Assembly (NCBI GenBank): GCA_026000755.1
Contig: BNZC01000005.1
Span: 1 to 64,000 of the forward strand
Direction: 5' to 3'
DNA: 64,000 nt
DNA from: Clostridia bacterium
Lineage (GTDB): Bacteria; Bacillota; Clostridia; Lachnospirales; Lachnospiraceae
In this document: in pieces, positions 1 through 11,664 of the stretch
Position numbering within the stretch: the stretch's first letter is position 1
Layout: each line of letters begins with the position of its first letter
Program-made: the position numbers and the translations under genes
The notes under the pieces: generated by a model
The model's database searches: none
Seen by the model: only the letters and a program-made list of their open reading frames with translations
What the model was told of the DNA's origin: nothing

Positions 1-1
1 C

Positions 2-2596
2 CTCAACACAGGAATAGACGGTAGCACAATTACCATAGGAGACACTGCCAAAGTCCAAGCAACCGCCGGCGGCGGCGGAGCGGGCATAGGTGCCTTTGGC
101 ACCGACGGAGTGATTAGCATAGAAGACAATGCCGAAGTCCAAGCAACCGGCGGCAGCGGCGGAGCGGGCATAGGCGGAGGACACGGTGGTGCCGGCGGAA
201 CGATTACCATAGCAGGCAGTGCTAAAGTCGAAGCAACCGGCGGCTTTAACGGAGCGGGAATAGGCGGAGGCGAAGACGGTGATGGTGGCACGATCACTAT
301 AGAAGACGATGCCAAAGTTGAAGCAACCGGCGGCAATAGCGGAGCGGGAATAGGCGGAGGTTACGAAGGTGCCGGCGGAACGATTACCATAGGAAACAAT
401 GCCGAAGTCCAAGCAACCGGCAGCAACAACGGAGCGGGAATAGGCGGAGGTTACGAAGGTGCCGGCGGAACGATTACCATAGGAGGTACTGCGAACGTCA
501 CAGCGACCGGCGATTACGGTGCAGGTATAGGCGGAGGCGGATATGGTGGCTCTAACAGCGGAACGATTACCATAGAAAGCGGTACGGTCACAGCGACGAG
601 CGACCACGGAGGAGCAGGTATAGGTGCAGGAACAAATGCCTCTAACAGCGGAATGATTGAAATAGTCGGTACTGCGAACGTCATAGCGACCGGCAGTACG
701 GGAATAGGCGGAGGCGACAACAGCGGAACGATTCGCATAGGAGGCACTGCGGACGTTACAGCGACAGTCGGTGCCGGTTCCAGCGCCGGAGCGGGTATAG
801 GAGCAGGAAACGGTAACTCTAACAGCGGAACGATTGAAATAGTCGATACTGCAAGCGTTACAGCGACCGGAGGTGCGGGCTATAGCGCAGGAGCAGGCAT
901 AGGCGGAGGCGGAGAAGTTGGCAGCGGTGGAACGATTATCATATCCACCGGCGGCACGGTGACAGCGACCGGAGGCGCCGCCGACATGGGCAAGGCCGGA
1001 GCAGGAATAGGCGGAGGCGGAGAAGGTGCCGGCGGAATGATTACTATAGACAGCGGAATGGTCACAGCGACCGGCGGTGCCGGTTCCACCACCGGAGCGG
1101 GAATAGGCGGCGGTGGATCTGGTGATGGCGGAACGATTATCATATCCATCGGTGCGAACGTTACAGCGACCGGAGGAGCAGGCAACGATACCGGTACAGG
1201 TATAGGTGGCGGCGGCTTTGGTGCCGGCGGCACGACGAACATAGTAAGCAATGCGACCGTTGTAGCGACAGGCGGTGCCGGCTGGGCCACCGGAGCGGGC
1301 ATAGGCGGCGGATACTATCGTAGCGGCGGCACGGTTACCATATCAGATACCGCAAACGTCACAGCGATAGGCGGCGCAGACACTACAACGACAGGCGGAG
1401 CATACAGCACCTACGGCGGAGCGGGCATAGGCGGCGGAGCAGATGGCAGCGGAGCAGTGCTTACGATTGCTGACACAGCGACAGTACGTGCTTATGCAGG
1501 TTCAAACTATGCCATTTGGGCTGTAGGCAATAAAAACCTTGGAACGGCGGTTCTGCAAAACAATTACTTCCCGAGCGCACCCTCGCTCGGATCGCCTCTT
1601 GCGATAACAACGGACACCGACCCTGCCGTGAGTATCCTTGCTGCGAGTATCCCTGCCGTTACCGCTGCTCCCGACATTGTGCTGCCCTCGGGCTACCGTG
1701 CGTTCGGCTATACGGTTTCCGCATCGACGACATTTGTGCAGCATACTGCACTGCGCAGTACGGTTCCGACCCATATTTTGCGTGTCTTCGATAATGTGTT
1801 TAATATACCGTCGCACCCGGGTGTCGAGTACACGCTCGGTGCGGAACCCGTCCAGGTGAATTTTGCGGTGGACGTGGCGTTCGATTCTAACGGCGGAACG
1901 GAGGTATTGCCGCAAAGCGTGGCGATCGGCGGTACGGTGAGCAAACCTGACGATCCGACCAAGGGTACAGATACTTTCGAAGGATGGTACAACGGTGATA
2001 CAGAGTGGAGATTCTACAGTTTTGTGCAGAATGCAATGACACTTTCCGCAAAGTGGGCAGAGGAAATATCGCCTGTACCGCCCTCGCCTCCGGGACCAAC
2101 GCCCGATCCTGCCCCTACGCCGGATCCCGCCCCGGAGCCAATTCCAACACCGGAGCCAACTCCAACACCGGAGCCTGCTCCGGAGCCAACGCCCGAGCCT
2201 GCTCCGGATCCAACTCCAACGCCGGAGTCTGTTCCGGAGTCAACGCCGGATCCCGCACAACCCGTCACGCCGTCAATCACACCCGTGCCGAACGATGCGG
2301 CGAACGTTCTTGAGCCGAACGATGACGGCACGTTCCGGGAGGTTGACGCATACGGCATCTTGAGAGGAATCTGGCGCTACAACCCTGATTTGGGCGAGTA
2401 TGTATTTGAAGAGTACTTGGGTTCGCCGGATGTGCGAAACCCCACAAACGTCAATAGTCCCACAACCGGCGATAACCCCAAGACCGGCGATAACACGAAT
2501 TTGTCCGTGTACACTGTGCTGCTCATGATGTCCGCACCGGGTGCGGCAGTGATAGGGCTTATCACCAGACGTAAAAAGCAAAAAGAGCAGCTATAA
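2..2596 (+). CDS. Cell-wall anchored repeat adhesin (3' part, 5' end outside window)
   Basis: The frame is open from base 2, so the gene starts upstream; 864 residues are visible. The first ~480 residues are about twenty Gly-rich repeats of 25-30 residues (pattern GAGIGGG...GGTITI...A.VTATGG), as expected of a right-handed beta-helix or stacked-sheet surface protein. Near nt 1860-2060 there is one InlB B-repeat-like domain (DSNGG...P...GWY...W). A Pro/Glu/Asp/Thr-rich stalk follows (about nt 2070-2290). The C-terminus has the motif NPKTG, a hydrophobic stretch and a RRKKQK tail, which is a sortase sorting signal. The product is therefore probably exported and covalently wall-linked. The ligand is unknown. 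The repeats are prone to recombination, so repeat number may vary between strains. Type is confident; function is inferred only from architecture. Confidence 0.85.
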   Translation, partial: LNTGIDGSTITIGDTAKVQATAGGGGAGIGAFGTDGVISIEDNAEVQATGGSGGAGIGGGHGGAGGTITIAGSAKVEATGGFNGAGIGGGEDGDGGTITIEDDAKVEATGGNSGAGIGGGYEGAGGTITIGNNAEVQATGSNNGAGIGGGYEGAGGTITIGGTANVTATGDYGAGIGGGGYGGSNSGTITIESGTVTATSDHGGAGIGAGTNASNSGMIEIVGTANVIATGSTGIGGGDNSGTIRIGGTADVTATVGAGSSAGAGIGAGNGNSNSGTIEIVDTASVTATGGAGYSAGAGIGGGGEVGSGGTIIISTGGTVTATGGAADMGKAGAGIGGGGEGAGGMITIDSGMVTATGGAGSTTGAGIGGGGSGDGGTIIISIGANVTATGGAGNDTGTGIGGGGFGAGGTTNIVSNATVVATGGAGWATGAGIGGGYYRSGGTVTISDTANVTAIGGADTTTTGGAYSTYGGAGIGGGADGSGAVLTIADTATVRAYAGSNYAIWAVGNKNLGTAVLQNNYFPSAPSLGSPLAITTDTDPAVSILAASIPAVTAAPDIVLPSGYRAFGYTVSASTTFVQHTALRSTVPTHILRVFDNVFNIPSHPGVEYTLGAEPVQVNFAVDVAFDSNGGTEVLPQSVAIGGTVSKPDDPTKGTDTFEGWYNGDTEWRFYSFVQNAMTLSAKWAEEISPVPPSPPGPTPDPAPTPDPAPEPIPTPEPTPTPEPAPEPTPEPAPDPTPTPESVPESTPDPAQPVTPSITPVPNDAANVLEPNDDGTFREVDAYGILRGIWRYNPDLGEYVFEEYLGSPDVRNPTNVNSPTTGDNPKTGDNTNLSVYTVLLMMSAPGAAVIGLITRRKKQKEQL

Positions 2597-2646
2597 AAAG
2601 TCAATAGGCGAGTGAACAAATAATAGCTGTTTATAAATTGCAAGTT

Positions 2647-2695
2647 GAATTGCCCAACAAAGTCCCTGTTCTGACAGGTCTTTGTTGGGCAATTC
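2647..2695. terminator. Long hairpin between convergent genes
   Basis: Arms GAATTGCCCAACAAAG and CTTTGTTGGGCAATTC pair perfectly, and an inner CCTGT/ACAGG pair extends the stem. The hairpin lies between the adhesin stop and the 3' end of the convergent activase-like gene. It is probably a bidirectional terminator, although neither side has a strong T-run. Confidence 0.6.
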
Positions 2696-2759
2696 ATGAT
2701 ATAACTTGTTACTGCATTATACGTATAAACCGGAATACATCAAACAGGAGATATCAGTA

Positions 2760-5700
2760 TTACACTCGTCCTGCCGACAAATTCTTCTGTGCCGCACTCA
2801 ACATCAGCTTAATGCGGTTCAGCTGATTCACCTCACTGGCACCCGGGTCATAGTCAATCGCCACAATATTCGAGTAAGGGAATCTGTGCCGCAGTTCCTT
2901 AATCACGCCCTTGCCCACTACATGGTTGGGCAGGCAGGCGAAAGGCTGTGTGCAGACAATGTTGTTGGTGCCGGTATGAATGAGTTCCAACATTTCTCCG
3001 GTCAAAAACCAACCCTCTCCGGTCTGGTTCCCTTGGGAAACAATGGGGTCTGCATAGCGAGCCAAATCCCTGATATGGGCGGGAGGAGAGAAACGCTTGC
3101 TCTTTTCAAATTCCTTTCGGGCGGCACTCCTAAGCCATTCCATCCCGGCAATGCCCAGATTCGCCTTGGCTTTACTGCGGCGACTCATGCCCAACATATC
3201 GCTCTTAAAGTTTTGGTTGTAGAAGCAGTAGAGGAAGAAGTCCATCAAATCCGGTACAACAGCCTCTGCACCCTCGGCTTCTAACAGCTCCACCAGATAA
3301 TTGTTGGCGGAGGGGAGGAATTTCACCAAGATTTCTCCAACAACACCCACCTTGGGTTTCTTCAAATCAAGCAGAGGCAGTTTGTCAAAATCCCGAATGA
3401 TTTCCCTGCAATAACGGTTGAACTTGCGGTGAGAAATCATCTTATTGGTGGAAAGGAACTTCACACAGCTGTCTTTCCATTTTTCATGGAGGGCATTGGC
3501 AGAGCCGGGGGTCGCCTCATAGGGGCGTGTACGATACAGGCAACGCATGAAAATGTCGCCCAGCAACACGGCATAAATCCCTTTCTGTGCCAAGGGCAGG
3601 GTAAATCGAAAACCGGGATTGGCTTCTAAGCCGCTTAAATTCAGGGAAATTACGGGAATGTGGGGATAGCCCGCTTTCTCTAAGGCACGGCGGATAAAGC
3701 CGATGTAGTTGGAGGCGCGACACCCCCCCCCTGTCTGGGAAATCACAACGGCAGTCTTATTCAAATCATATTTCCCCGATAAAACCGCATCCATAATCTG
3801 ACCCACCACCATCAAAGAGGGATAGCAAGCATCATTGTTCACATAACGCAGACCCATGTCAACGGCGGCCTTGTTGTCATTTTCCAAGATTTCAAACTTG
3901 TAGCCCGATGCCTGAAAGGCAGGACCCACCAAGTCGAAATGAATGGGCGACATCTGGGGGCAAAGGATGGTGTAATCCTTACGCATCTCCTCGGTAAAGA
4001 GGACACGCTCATAACTGGAGGGGCATATGGTGCGTGCTTCGTTTTGCTTCTCTTTTACTCGAAGAGCGGAGAGCAAGGAGCGGATACGAATCCGGGCGGC
4101 ACCTAAGTTATTCACCTCGTCAATCTTTAAGCAGGTGTAAATCTTCCCTGACTGTGTTAAAATATCGCTGACTGCATCCGTGGTTACTGCATCTAAGCCA
4201 CAGCCAAAGGAGTTTAGCTGAATGAGATCCAGATCATCTCTGGTCTTGACAAAGTTTGCGGCGGCGTAGAGTCTGGAGTGGTACATCCATTGATCCATTA
4301 CGATTAAGGGGCGTTCCACCGGAGCCAAATGGGAAATCGAATCCTCCGTCAAAACGGCAATTCCATAGGAGTTAATCAGTTCCGGGATTCCGTGGTTGAT
4401 TTCCGGGTCAGCGTGGTAGGGGCGTCCGGCTAAGACGATACCTCGCCGTCCGGTTTCCGTCATGTATTTCAGGACTTCTTCGCCTTTTCGCTTGATGTCC
4501 TCACGGACGGCTAAAAGTTCCGTCCAACCCGCATCTGCCGCTAAGGCAATCTGCTCGGCGGGAATATCAAATTCCTTACCAATGGTATCCATGAGCTGCT
4601 TAATCAGCACTTCCTTATCGTGGAAGCTTAGGAATGGATTTAGGAAACGTACCTGCTTTGAGGTGATTTCATCCACGTTATTCTTGATATTTTCGGGATA
4701 AGAGGTCACAATGGGGCAGTTGTAGTGGTTGTTCGACTCCGGAAATTCATTCCGTTCATAGGGAATGCAGGGATAGAAAATAAAATCAACCCCCTCCTTA
4801 ATCAAGCGTACAATATGCCCGTGAACCAACTTGGCAGGATAGCATTCCGACTCACTGGGAATGGACTCAATTCCAAGCTCGTAAATCCTGCGATTGGAAA
4901 CAGGGGACAGCACGGTGCGGAAGCGTAATTTCTCAAAGAACACCGCCCAGAAAGGATAGTTTTCAAAGAGGTTTAACACTCTTGGAATCCCCACAATGCC
5001 TCGGCTTGCCTTATCCTCATCTAAGGGTTTGTAGTCAAAATATTTCTGTAATTTGTATTCAAAGAGGTTTGGAATCTGCTCCTTGTTCTTCTCCTTGCCC
5101 AAGCCTTTTTCACAGCGATTTCCTGTGATGTAGTGCCGATTCTTCTCGAAACGGTTGATGGTGAGCAAACAGCTGTTGGTACAGCCTTTACAGCGAGAGA
5201 GGGTTGTTTCAAACTGTAGAGCATTAATCTGCTCCATGGACAGCATGGCGGAATCAAGCCCTACTTCGTGGCGTTCCCTTGCAATTAAGGCAGCACCAAA
5301 GGCACCCATAATCCCTGCAATATCAGGACGGATGGCTTCACAACCGGAAATGGTTTCAAAGCTTTTTAAGACGGCATCGTTGTAAAAGGTACCCCCCTGT
5401 ACCACGATGTTTTCTCCTAAATCCTTGGCATCGGATACTTTAATTACCTTAAAGAGGGCATTTTTAATGACGGAATAGGCAAGACCTGCGGAAATATCCG
5501 CCACGGAAGCTCCTTCCTTTTGCGCCTGTTTTACCTTGGAGTTCATAAAGACCGTACAGCGAGTCCCCAAGTCAATGGGGTGTTCTGCAAACAAAGCCGC
5601 CTTGGCAAAATCCTGCACGGAATAGTTTAAGGATTTGGCAAAGGTTTCAATAAAGGAGCCGCAGCCGGAGGAACAGGCCTCGTTTAACTGCACGCTGTCT

Positions 5701-7010
5701 ACGGTATGATTTTTGATTTTAATGCACTTCATATCCTGACCGCCGATGTCTAAGATACAGTCCACTTCCGGGTTAAAGAAAGCGGCGGCATAGTAATGGG
5801 CTACCGTTTCCACCTCTCCGTCATCCAGTAAAAATGCGGCCTTCATCAGAGCCTCGCCGTAACCGGTGGAACAGGAATGTACGATATGAGCGGTTTTCGG
5901 CATCAGGGAGTAGATCTCACGGATAGAGGTAATGGCGGTCTTTAGAGGACTGCCGTTGTTACTGCTGTAAAAGGAGTAGAGCAGTTGTCCGTCTTTCCCC
6001 ACCAAAGCCGTCTTTGTTGTGGTGGAGCCTGCATCAATTCCCAGGAAGCAGTCCCCTTGATAGGAGGCTAAATCCCCCCGTACCACTTTTTGCGTGTCAT
6101 GGCGGGCAAGGAAAGTATCATAAGCCGCCTTATCTTCAAATAAGGAATCCATACGAGCTACTTCAAACTCCAACTTAAAATCAGAGGCTAAAAGGGTTAG
6201 TAGACTGTCAAGGTCTGTGGTAACATCCTCCTTGGCGGTGAGGGCGGAGCCGATTGCCGCAAATAAATGGGAATGTTTGGGAATAATGGCGTGATCTGCA
6301 TCCAAATCCAATGTGCGTACAAATGCCGCCTTTAATTCCGATAGGAAATGCAGTGGTCCTCCCAAAAATGCCACATGCCCCCGAATGGGCTTGCCGCAAG
6401 CTAAGCCGCTGATGGTCTGATTGACCACCGCCTGAAAAATAGAAGCCGCCAAATCCTCCTTGGTGGCGCCCTCATTGATTAAGGGCTGAATATCGGATTT
6501 TGCAAATACGCCGCAACGGGCGGCAATGGGGTAAATCTCGCTGTAGGTCTTGGCATAGGTATTTAAGCCCTCTGCATCGGTTTGAAGCAGGGAAGCCATC
6601 TGGTCGATAAAGGAGCCGGTACCGCCCGCACAAATGCCGTTCATGCGTTGTTCCACACTTCCGCCTTCAAAATAAATAATCTTTGCATCCTCGCCGCCGA
6701 GTTCAATGGCGACGTCTGTCTGGGGTGCGTAGTCTTGTAAGGCGGTGGATACGGAGATGACCTCCTGCACAAAGGGTACGCCCATGTGCTTCGCTAAGGA
6801 CAGTCCCCCCGAACCTGTAATCATGGGAGCCACCGTAGTTGCCCCCAGTTTCTTCTTTGCCTTTTGCACCAGATCCGATAAGGTTTCTCGGATGTTGGCA
6901 AAATGGCGTTCGTAATCGGAGAAGAGCAGTTCGCCATTCTCGTCTAGTATTGCAATCTTTACCGTGGTGGAACCAATATCAATGCCCAGCCTATGTAAAT
7001 TCTTGTCCAT
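2760..7010 (-). CDS. Large 2-hydroxyacyl-CoA dehydratase activase-like protein
   Basis: 1416 residues. There are two ASKHA (BadF/BcrA/HgdC-type) ATPase domains, one at about residues 5-260 ([10 protein letters not shown]) and one at about 320-575 ([10 protein letters not shown]). Each has the Gly-rich and Cys motifs ([19 protein letters not shown]) that hold a bridging [4Fe-4S] cluster in HgdC-type activases. A CKGCTNSC cluster-like motif follows near residue 610, then a DUF2229-like region (~655-880) and a C-terminal half resembling dehydratase component D ([10 protein letters not shown] near 1093). Small HgdC proteins use ATP to inject an electron into a dehydratase. These giant fused forms are common in Clostridia, but their substrate is not known, and no dehydratase alpha/beta subunit lies next to it. 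The codons for TGGGC carry a G9 run (3723-3731). The start is the ATG after GGAGACAACAC. Confidence 0.85.
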   Translation of the reverse strand: MDKNLHRLGIDIGSTTVKIAILDENGELLFSDYERHFANIRETLSDLVQKAKKKLGATTVAPMITGSGGLSLAKHMGVPFVQEVISVSTALQDYAPQTDVAIELGGEDAKIIYFEGGSVEQRMNGICAGGTGSFIDQMASLLQTDAEGLNTYAKTYSEIYPIAARCGVFAKSDIQPLINEGATKEDLAASIFQAVVNQTISGLACGKPIRGHVAFLGGPLHFLSELKAAFVRTLDLDADHAIIPKHSHLFAAIGSALTAKEDVTTDLDSLLTLLASDFKLEFEVARMDSLFEDKAAYDTFLARHDTQKVVRGDLASYQGDCFLGIDAGSTTTKTALVGKDGQLLYSFYSSNNGSPLKTAITSIREIYSLMPKTAHIVHSCSTGYGEALMKAAFLLDDGEVETVAHYYAAAFFNPEVDCILDIGGQDMKCIKIKNHTVDSVQLNEACSSGCGSFIETFAKSLNYSVQDFAKAALFAEHPIDLGTRCTVFMNSKVKQAQKEGASVADISAGLAYSVIKNALFKVIKVSDAKDLGENIVVQGGTFYNDAVLKSFETISGCEAIRPDIAGIMGAFGAALIARERHEVGLDSAMLSMEQINALQFETTLSRCKGCTNSCLLTINRFEKNRHYITGNRCEKGLGKEKNKEQIPNLFEYKLQKYFDYKPLDEDKASRGIVGIPRVLNLFENYPFWAVFFEKLRFRTVLSPVSNRRIYELGIESIPSESECYPAKLVHGHIVRLIKEGVDFIFYPCIPYERNEFPESNNHYNCPIVTSYPENIKNNVDEITSKQVRFLNPFLSFHDKEVLIKQLMDTIGKEFDIPAEQIALAADAGWTELLAVREDIKRKGEEVLKYMTETGRRGIVLAGRPYHADPEINHGIPELINSYGIAVLTEDSISHLAPVERPLIVMDQWMYHSRLYAAANFVKTRDDLDLIQLNSFGCGLDAVTTDAVSDILTQSGKIYTCLKIDEVNNLGAARIRIRSLLSALRVKEKQNEARTICPSSYERVLFTEEMRKDYTILCPQMSPIHFDLVGPAFQASGYKFEILENDNKAAVDMGLRYVNNDACYPSLMVVGQIMDAVLSGKYDLNKTAVVISQTGGGCRASNYIGFIRRALEKAGYPHIPVISLNLSGLEANPGFRFTLPLAQKGIYAVLLGDIFMRCLYRTRPYEATPGSANALHEKWKDSCVKFLSTNKMISHRKFNRYCREIIRDFDKLPLLDLKKPKVGVVGEILVKFLPSANNYLVELLEAEGAEAVVPDLMDFFLYCFYNQNFKSDMLGMSRRSKAKANLGIAGMEWLRSAARKEFEKSKRFSPPAHIRDLARYADPIVSQGNQTGEGWFLTGEMLELIHTGTNNIVCTQPFACLPNHVVGKGVIKELRHRFPYSNIVAIDYDPGASEVNQLNRIKLMLSAAQKNLSAGRV

Positions 7011-7038
7011 GTGTTGTCTCCATTTCTATGTGTGACGA

Positions 7039-7092
7039 AAGCACGTTATCGTGCTTCCCTATAAGTATACGACAGGAAGTGACAAAAAACAA
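7039..7092 (-). promoter_or_regulatory. Promoter and palindromic operator-like site of the activase gene
   Basis: On the minus strand there is a -35 TTGTTT (7087-7092), a 17-bp spacer and a -10 TATACT (7064-7069). Just downstream is a perfect 7-4-7 palindrome, AAGCACG-TTAT-CGTGCTT (7039-7056), well placed for a repressor. The regulator is unknown. Confidence 0.55.
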
Positions 7093-7175
7093 TCCATTTT
7101 GCAAAAATTTTATAAGGGATTATATGGTTATCACAGTATATGTCATGTGCTTCCGTCACATTCACCAAAACTTCG

Positions 7176-7204
7176 TTGACACTCGTGGGAAATCATGGTA
7201 AAAT
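7176..7204 (+). promoter_or_regulatory. Promoter of hybrid sensor kinase gene
   Basis: TTGACA, 17-bp spacer, TAAAAT; about 40 bp before the AGGAGGG ribosome site of the kinase gene. Confidence 0.6.
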
Positions 7205-7241
7205 TGTAGTTAAGCTGTTTTGGTTTGGCAAGGAGGGAAGT

Positions 7242-10175
7242 ATGCGAAAAACATGTATTGTTATAGTAGCAATCCTAGTGTTGCTTTGTGATGCCATCTT
7301 ACCCACCATGGCTGCTACGACCGGGAAAACATACAAAGAGTACAAGGATTATCGGGATATACCGGGGGTTACGGAAGAAGAAATCGCTGCGGTGGAAGCG
7401 TTAAAAGCAGGACGAGAGCAGTTTGTTTATGCCATGAATCCGGGAGTGGAGGCCTTTACCTCGAATGGAGTGGAGGGTGGGTTTTCCGCCCTGTTTTGTG
7501 ATTGGCTGACAGAACTCTTTGATGTGAAATTTAAGCTAAGGCTTGTGGACTGGGATGAATTACTGGCAGGGCTTTCTACCCATGAACTGGATTTTACAGG
7601 AGAGTTGACGGCGACGGAGGAACGTCGCAATGTATACTATATGACAGATTCCATTGCGGAGCGATCCGTTATGCTGGTACGTTTACAAGGCAACCCGGAT
7701 TTGAAAACAGTCACCTCAGAATACGCAAAGCATTTGCCGGTCTATGTCTTTTTTGAAGGAGCCGTCACCAGAGAAGAATGCCTCCCCTATCTAAATGGGG
7801 CGGAGACAATTTCGGTAGGAAGCCATGAGGAAGCCTATGCCCTCTTGGCATCCGGGAGAGCGGATTTTTTTGTAGGGGAAAATAGTGACGTGGCGGCTTT
7901 TGATGCCATCGGCGTGGTAGACAGTGAGGAGTTTATGCCTTTTATTAACTCTTCTGTGTCTCTTACTACGCAAAATACAGAGCTTGTTCCTATCATCAAT
8001 GTCGTTCAAAAAGCCATAGATGCCGGGGCTTACAGCCATTTTCTGGGTTTGTACAAGGAGGGAAGCAAGGCATATTTGCACCACAAATTTTATATGATGC
8101 TGACGGAAGAGGAAAAGGCATACATTCGCAGCCATTCCGGGGATCGGGGCAAAAGTGTCAAAATAGGGGTTGAGTTTGACAACTACCCCATGAGTTTTTA
8201 CAATCCGAGGAATAAGGCATGGGAGGGCATTGCCCTTGACGTGGCAAAGGAAGTCGCTGCGATTACAGAGATGAATATCGAATATGTAAATAAGGGAACA
8301 GATAATTGGACTACTGTGTTGGGACGGCTTATAAACCATGAAACCGCCGCCGTTATGGAACTGATGAAAACCAAGGAACGGCAGGGGAAGTTTTTGTGGA
8401 GTGATCCTTACACAATCGACTATTATGCTCTTTTGTCACGGGTGGACTATCCGGAAATGGACGTGAAAGAAGTGGTGCAAGCTCGTGTGGGTTTGTTGGC
8501 GGATACAGCTTATACAGAGGTGTTTTGGGAAAATTTTCCCAGACATGCAGATACCGTGACATATGATACGAACTTTGAAGCCTATGAGGCTCTTCGCACA
8601 GGAAAAATCGACCTCCTTATGGTAACCTGCAATAATTTATTGGCTATAACAAACTATCTGGAGTTGTCCGGTTTTAAAATCAATTATACCTTTTCCCAGT
8701 TTAGTGAATCCCGTTTCGGTTTTCATAAGTCGGAAAAGATTTTGTGTTCTATCATAAACAAGGCGCAGAAAGTCATTGACACGAACAAAATCACCGAAAG
8801 ATGGCAGCGAATGACCTTTGACTATCAGGACAAAATGGCGCAGGAGCAGAGGCTTTATCTGATCATATTAGCGGGATTGCTGATTTTAGTGCTGATTCTG
8901 GTACTTGCCATGTTAATGCAGGCTCGTGATGGAGCGAAAATGTTGAAACAAAAAGTGCAGGAGCAGACGGCGGAGATTGAGCTTCGAATGGAAGAGGCCA
9001 AAGCTGCCAGTTTGGCGAAAAGCGAATTTCTTGCCAATATGAGCCATGAAATTCGTACCCCAATGAATGCCATTATCGGTATGAGCACCCTTGGACTTTC
9101 CGCTTCTAAAATAGAACGCAAGGACTATTCTTTTCACAAGATAAACGATGCTTCAAAACATTTGCTGAATGTAATCAATGACGTTTTGGATATGGCGAAG
9201 ATTGAAGCCAATAAAATGGAACTATCCTCTACCCGCTTTGACTTAGAGCAGCTGATTCACAATACCGTTTCTGTCATTTCATTTTCAGCCCAGGCGAAAG
9301 AGCGGACGGTGCAGGTTCACATGGAAGAGAATATGCCCCGAACTGTCATAGGGGACGACCATCGCTTGCGGCAAGTGGTAACGAACCTTCTTTCCAATGC
9401 TGCAAAGTTTACCCCAAAGGGCGGGAAAATAACAGTAGATGTTTCTCCGGTAGAAGCTCGGGGAGACAGTTATGTGATTTTGGTGAGTGTCACGGATACG
9501 GGCATTGGTCTGACCCCGGAGCAGATAGACAAACTGTTCACCGCCTTTTCTCAAGCGGAGAACAGCACCACCCGCAAATACGGGGGAACCGGTCTTGGTC
9601 TTGCCATTTGTAAGCGTATCGTTACCTTGATGGGGGGCGAGATTTGGGTTGTTTCTAAGCCGGGGGAGGGAGCCACTTTTTCCTTTACGGTATGCCTTGG
9701 GGCAGTAGCTAAGGGAGAAGAGGAAGTTTATGCCGAACAGACGGTAGTTGATACAAAGGACTGTTTTGAAGGTCTGACGGCACTTTTGTGTGAGGATGTG
9801 GACATCAACCGAGAAATCGTTATGTGCCTGATGGAGGATACGGGCTTGCAGTTTGACTGTGCAGAAAACGGCGTAGAGGGCGTGGCTAAATTTACGGACA
9901 ATCCCGACAAGTACGATTTTATCCTTATGGATGTTCAGATGCCGGAAATGGATGGCTATGAAGCCACACGGCAGATTCGTGCTTCTGATGCTCCAAATGC
10001 CAAGACAATTCCCATTGTGGCAATGACTGCCAATGTGTTCAAGGAGGACGTGGAGAAGTGCTTGGAAGCGGGGATGAATGCGCATATTAGTAAGCCTGTT
10101 GAGTTTGAGGAGATTGTGGAGAGGTTAAATGAAGTAATGAGTGTTAGAGATGAAATGCCTCATAACACTGTATAG
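7242..10175 (+). CDS. BvgS/EvgS-like hybrid histidine kinase with two solute-binding domains
   Basis: 977 residues from the ATG that follows AGGAGGG (the upstream ATG at 7140 has no ribosome site). Signal peptide first, then two extracellular SBP_bac_3-type domains (about 45-290 and 315-530), one membrane segment (~536-560) and a short coiled coil. The kinase core follows: HisKA with NMSHEIRTP (His near 600), HATPase with GTGLGLAI, and a receiver with [12 protein letters not shown] (Asp near 894). Ligand binding outside should control phosphorelay to an unseen regulator, since no response-regulator gene is adjacent. The last residues (PHNTV) and the stop codon lie inside the left end of the repeat element that starts at 10158, so the C-terminus was probably altered by that insertion. 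Confidence 0.88.
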   Translation: MRKTCIVIVAILVLLCDAILPTMAATTGKTYKEYKDYRDIPGVTEEEIAAVEALKAGREQFVYAMNPGVEAFTSNGVEGGFSALFCDWLTELFDVKFKLRLVDWDELLAGLSTHELDFTGELTATEERRNVYYMTDSIAERSVMLVRLQGNPDLKTVTSEYAKHLPVYVFFEGAVTREECLPYLNGAETISVGSHEEAYALLASGRADFFVGENSDVAAFDAIGVVDSEEFMPFINSSVSLTTQNTELVPIINVVQKAIDAGAYSHFLGLYKEGSKAYLHHKFYMMLTEEEKAYIRSHSGDRGKSVKIGVEFDNYPMSFYNPRNKAWEGIALDVAKEVAAITEMNIEYVNKGTDNWTTVLGRLINHETAAVMELMKTKERQGKFLWSDPYTIDYYALLSRVDYPEMDVKEVVQARVGLLADTAYTEVFWENFPRHADTVTYDTNFEAYEALRTGKIDLLMVTCNNLLAITNYLELSGFKINYTFSQFSESRFGFHKSEKILCSIINKAQKVIDTNKITERWQRMTFDYQDKMAQEQRLYLIILAGLLILVLILVLAMLMQARDGAKMLKQKVQEQTAEIELRMEEAKAASLAKSEFLANMSHEIRTPMNAIIGMSTLGLSASKIERKDYSFHKINDASKHLLNVINDVLDMAKIEANKMELSSTRFDLEQLIHNTVSVISFSAQAKERTVQVHMEENMPRTVIGDDHRLRQVVTNLLSNAAKFTPKGGKITVDVSPVEARGDSYVILVSVTDTGIGLTPEQIDKLFTAFSQAENSTTRKYGGTGLGLAICKRIVTLMGGEIWVVSKPGEGATFSFTVCLGAVAKGEEEVYAEQTVVDTKDCFEGLTALLCEDVDINREIVMCLMEDTGLQFDCAENGVEGVAKFTDNPDKYDFILMDVQMPEMDGYEATRQIRASDAPNAKTIPIVAMTANVFKEDVEKCLEAGMNAHISKPVEFEEIVERLNEVMSVRDEMPHNTV

Positions 10176-10361
10176 AGCAGAGAGGCTTGTCGCATATCAT
10201 AGAAAAAGCCCCGCTCTAAAACAGTGCGGACAAGCCTCCTAAAAACGTATTTTCGGGAACAGAGGTTCCCAAAAATGGGAGTCTTTCCTCCCTAGTCGCT
10301 CTAATGCTTTTTCTATCGATATGCGACAAGCCCCTCTGCATTTACATCTGTGTTATTGAGG
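10158..10361. repeat. MITE-like inverted-repeat element, family B copy 1
   Basis: About 200 bp with imperfect terminal inverted repeats: CAGAGAGGCTTGTCGCATAT on the left pairs with ATATGCGACAAGCCCCTCTG on the right. Inner stems include AGAAAAAG/CTTTTTCT and TTCGGGAACAGAGGTTCCC. A second copy lies in the opposite orientation at 12789-12951. It fills most of the kinase-coaBC gap, and no protein is encoded. Confidence 0.65.
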
Positions 10362-10406
10362 GAAGTTCATCATGAAAACTACCATTATTCATTAAGGAGT
10401 AAACCT

Positions 10407-11612
10407 ATGCTAAACGGAAAGACCGTTCTGCTCGGCGTAAGCGGTGGGATAGCAGCCTATAAGATGCCCAATGTGGCTCGAATGTTAAAGAAACTCCACT
10501 GCAATGTTCATGTTATTATGACAGAGAACGCCAAGCAGTTCATTACCCCTGTGACCTTTGAAACCCTCACCGGGAACAAGTGCCTGACCCACACCTTTGA
10601 TCGGAACTTTGAATTTTCCGTGGAACATGTGGCGTTGGCAAAACAGGCGGATTTGGTTCTGCTTGCCCCTGCCACCGCAAATGTAATCGGAAAATTGGCG
10701 GGAGGAATTGCAGATGATATGCTGACCACCACCATTATGGCTTGTCCTTGTAAAGTCTTACTTGCTCCGGCGATGAATCATAATATGTACCAAAATCCGA
10801 TCGTGCAGGAAAATTTGCAAAAATTAGAGAAGCATGGGTACACCATTATCCCTCCTGTAGTCGGAATGTTGGCAAACGGGGATATTGGCGTAGGGAAACT
10901 GCCGGTGGAAGAGGTGTTGGTGGACTATGTGCGCCGTGAAATCGAATGCCCAAAGGATTTACAAGGCAAAAAGGTACTGGTTACCGCAGGTCCTACCAGA
11001 GAAGCCATTGACCCGGTGCGTTATATCAGCAATCATTCCACGGGAAAAATGGGCTACGCCTTAGCTATTGCCGCCGCCAAAAGGGGAGCGAAAGTGACCT
11101 TAGTCAGCGGGCCGGTAATTCTACCCCCCCCCTTATTTGCAGAGGTGATTTCTGTGCTTACAGCAGAAGAAATGTATGAAGAAGTCTTGAAACGGGCGGC
11201 GGAATATGATATTATCATAAAGGCTGCGGCTGTGGCGGATTACCGCCCCAAGGAGATTAGTACCCAAAAGGTGAAAAAACAAGAGGGAGAAAGTCAGATC
11301 CCCCTTGTGCGTACGAGGGATATTCTAAAGGAATTAGGAGGCAGGAAGCAGAAAGGTGAGCTTTCCGCTTTTTTGTGCGGATTTTCCATGGAAACGGAAC
11401 ACTTGCTCTTAAATTCCAAGGAAAAGCTTCTGAAAAAACAAGTGGATATGGTAGCCGCAAATCATCTGAAAACAGAGGGTGCAGGATTTGGTGTGGATAC
11501 CAATGTGCTGACCTTGATCACAGCAGAGGGTGAAATTGCCCTTACTAAGATGGGGAAAGAGGAAGCAGCCCATAGGATATTGGATAAAATAAAGAGGGAA
11601 CTGCCCGATTAA
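10407..11612 (+). CDS. coaBC: Bifunctional phosphopantothenoylcysteine decarboxylase / phosphopantothenate-cysteine ligase
   Basis: 401 residues, the usual CoaBC (Dfp) length. It catalyses two cytosolic steps of coenzyme A synthesis: CTP-dependent joining of cysteine to 4'-phosphopantothenate, then FMN-dependent decarboxylation. The N-terminal flavoprotein half shows GVSGGIAAYK, the PATANV substrate loop and PAMNHNMYQNP. The C-terminal CoaB half (from ~186) shows TAGPTREAIDPVRYISN and STGKMGYALA. The start is the ATG at 10407 behind AAGGAG. A C9 run (11124-11132) encodes Pro-Pro-Pro in the CoaB half. The gene stands alone but is followed closely by the rhomboid-like gene. Confidence 0.95.
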   Translation: MLNGKTVLLGVSGGIAAYKMPNVARMLKKLHCNVHVIMTENAKQFITPVTFETLTGNKCLTHTFDRNFEFSVEHVALAKQADLVLLAPATANVIGKLAGGIADDMLTTTIMACPCKVLLAPAMNHNMYQNPIVQENLQKLEKHGYTIIPPVVGMLANGDIGVGKLPVEEVLVDYVRREIECPKDLQGKKVLVTAGPTREAIDPVRYISNHSTGKMGYALAIAAAKRGAKVTLVSGPVILPPPLFAEVISVLTAEEMYEEVLKRAAEYDIIIKAAAVADYRPKEISTQKVKKQEGESQIPLVRTRDILKELGGRKQKGELSAFLCGFSMETEHLLLNSKEKLLKKQVDMVAANHLKTEGAGFGVDTNVLTLITAEGEIALTKMGKEEAAHRILDKIKRELPD

Positions 11613-11664
11613 AGTTTTCTCGAGCAGTAGCACCCGAAAAAATGGGTTTTCTTAAGGAGGTAGT

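Noticed and set aside
514-1302. Pro-rich minus-strand ORFs opposite the adhesin repeats
   Set aside because: They mirror the GGX-rich repeats of the real gene, have no ribosome sites and no protein-like complexity.
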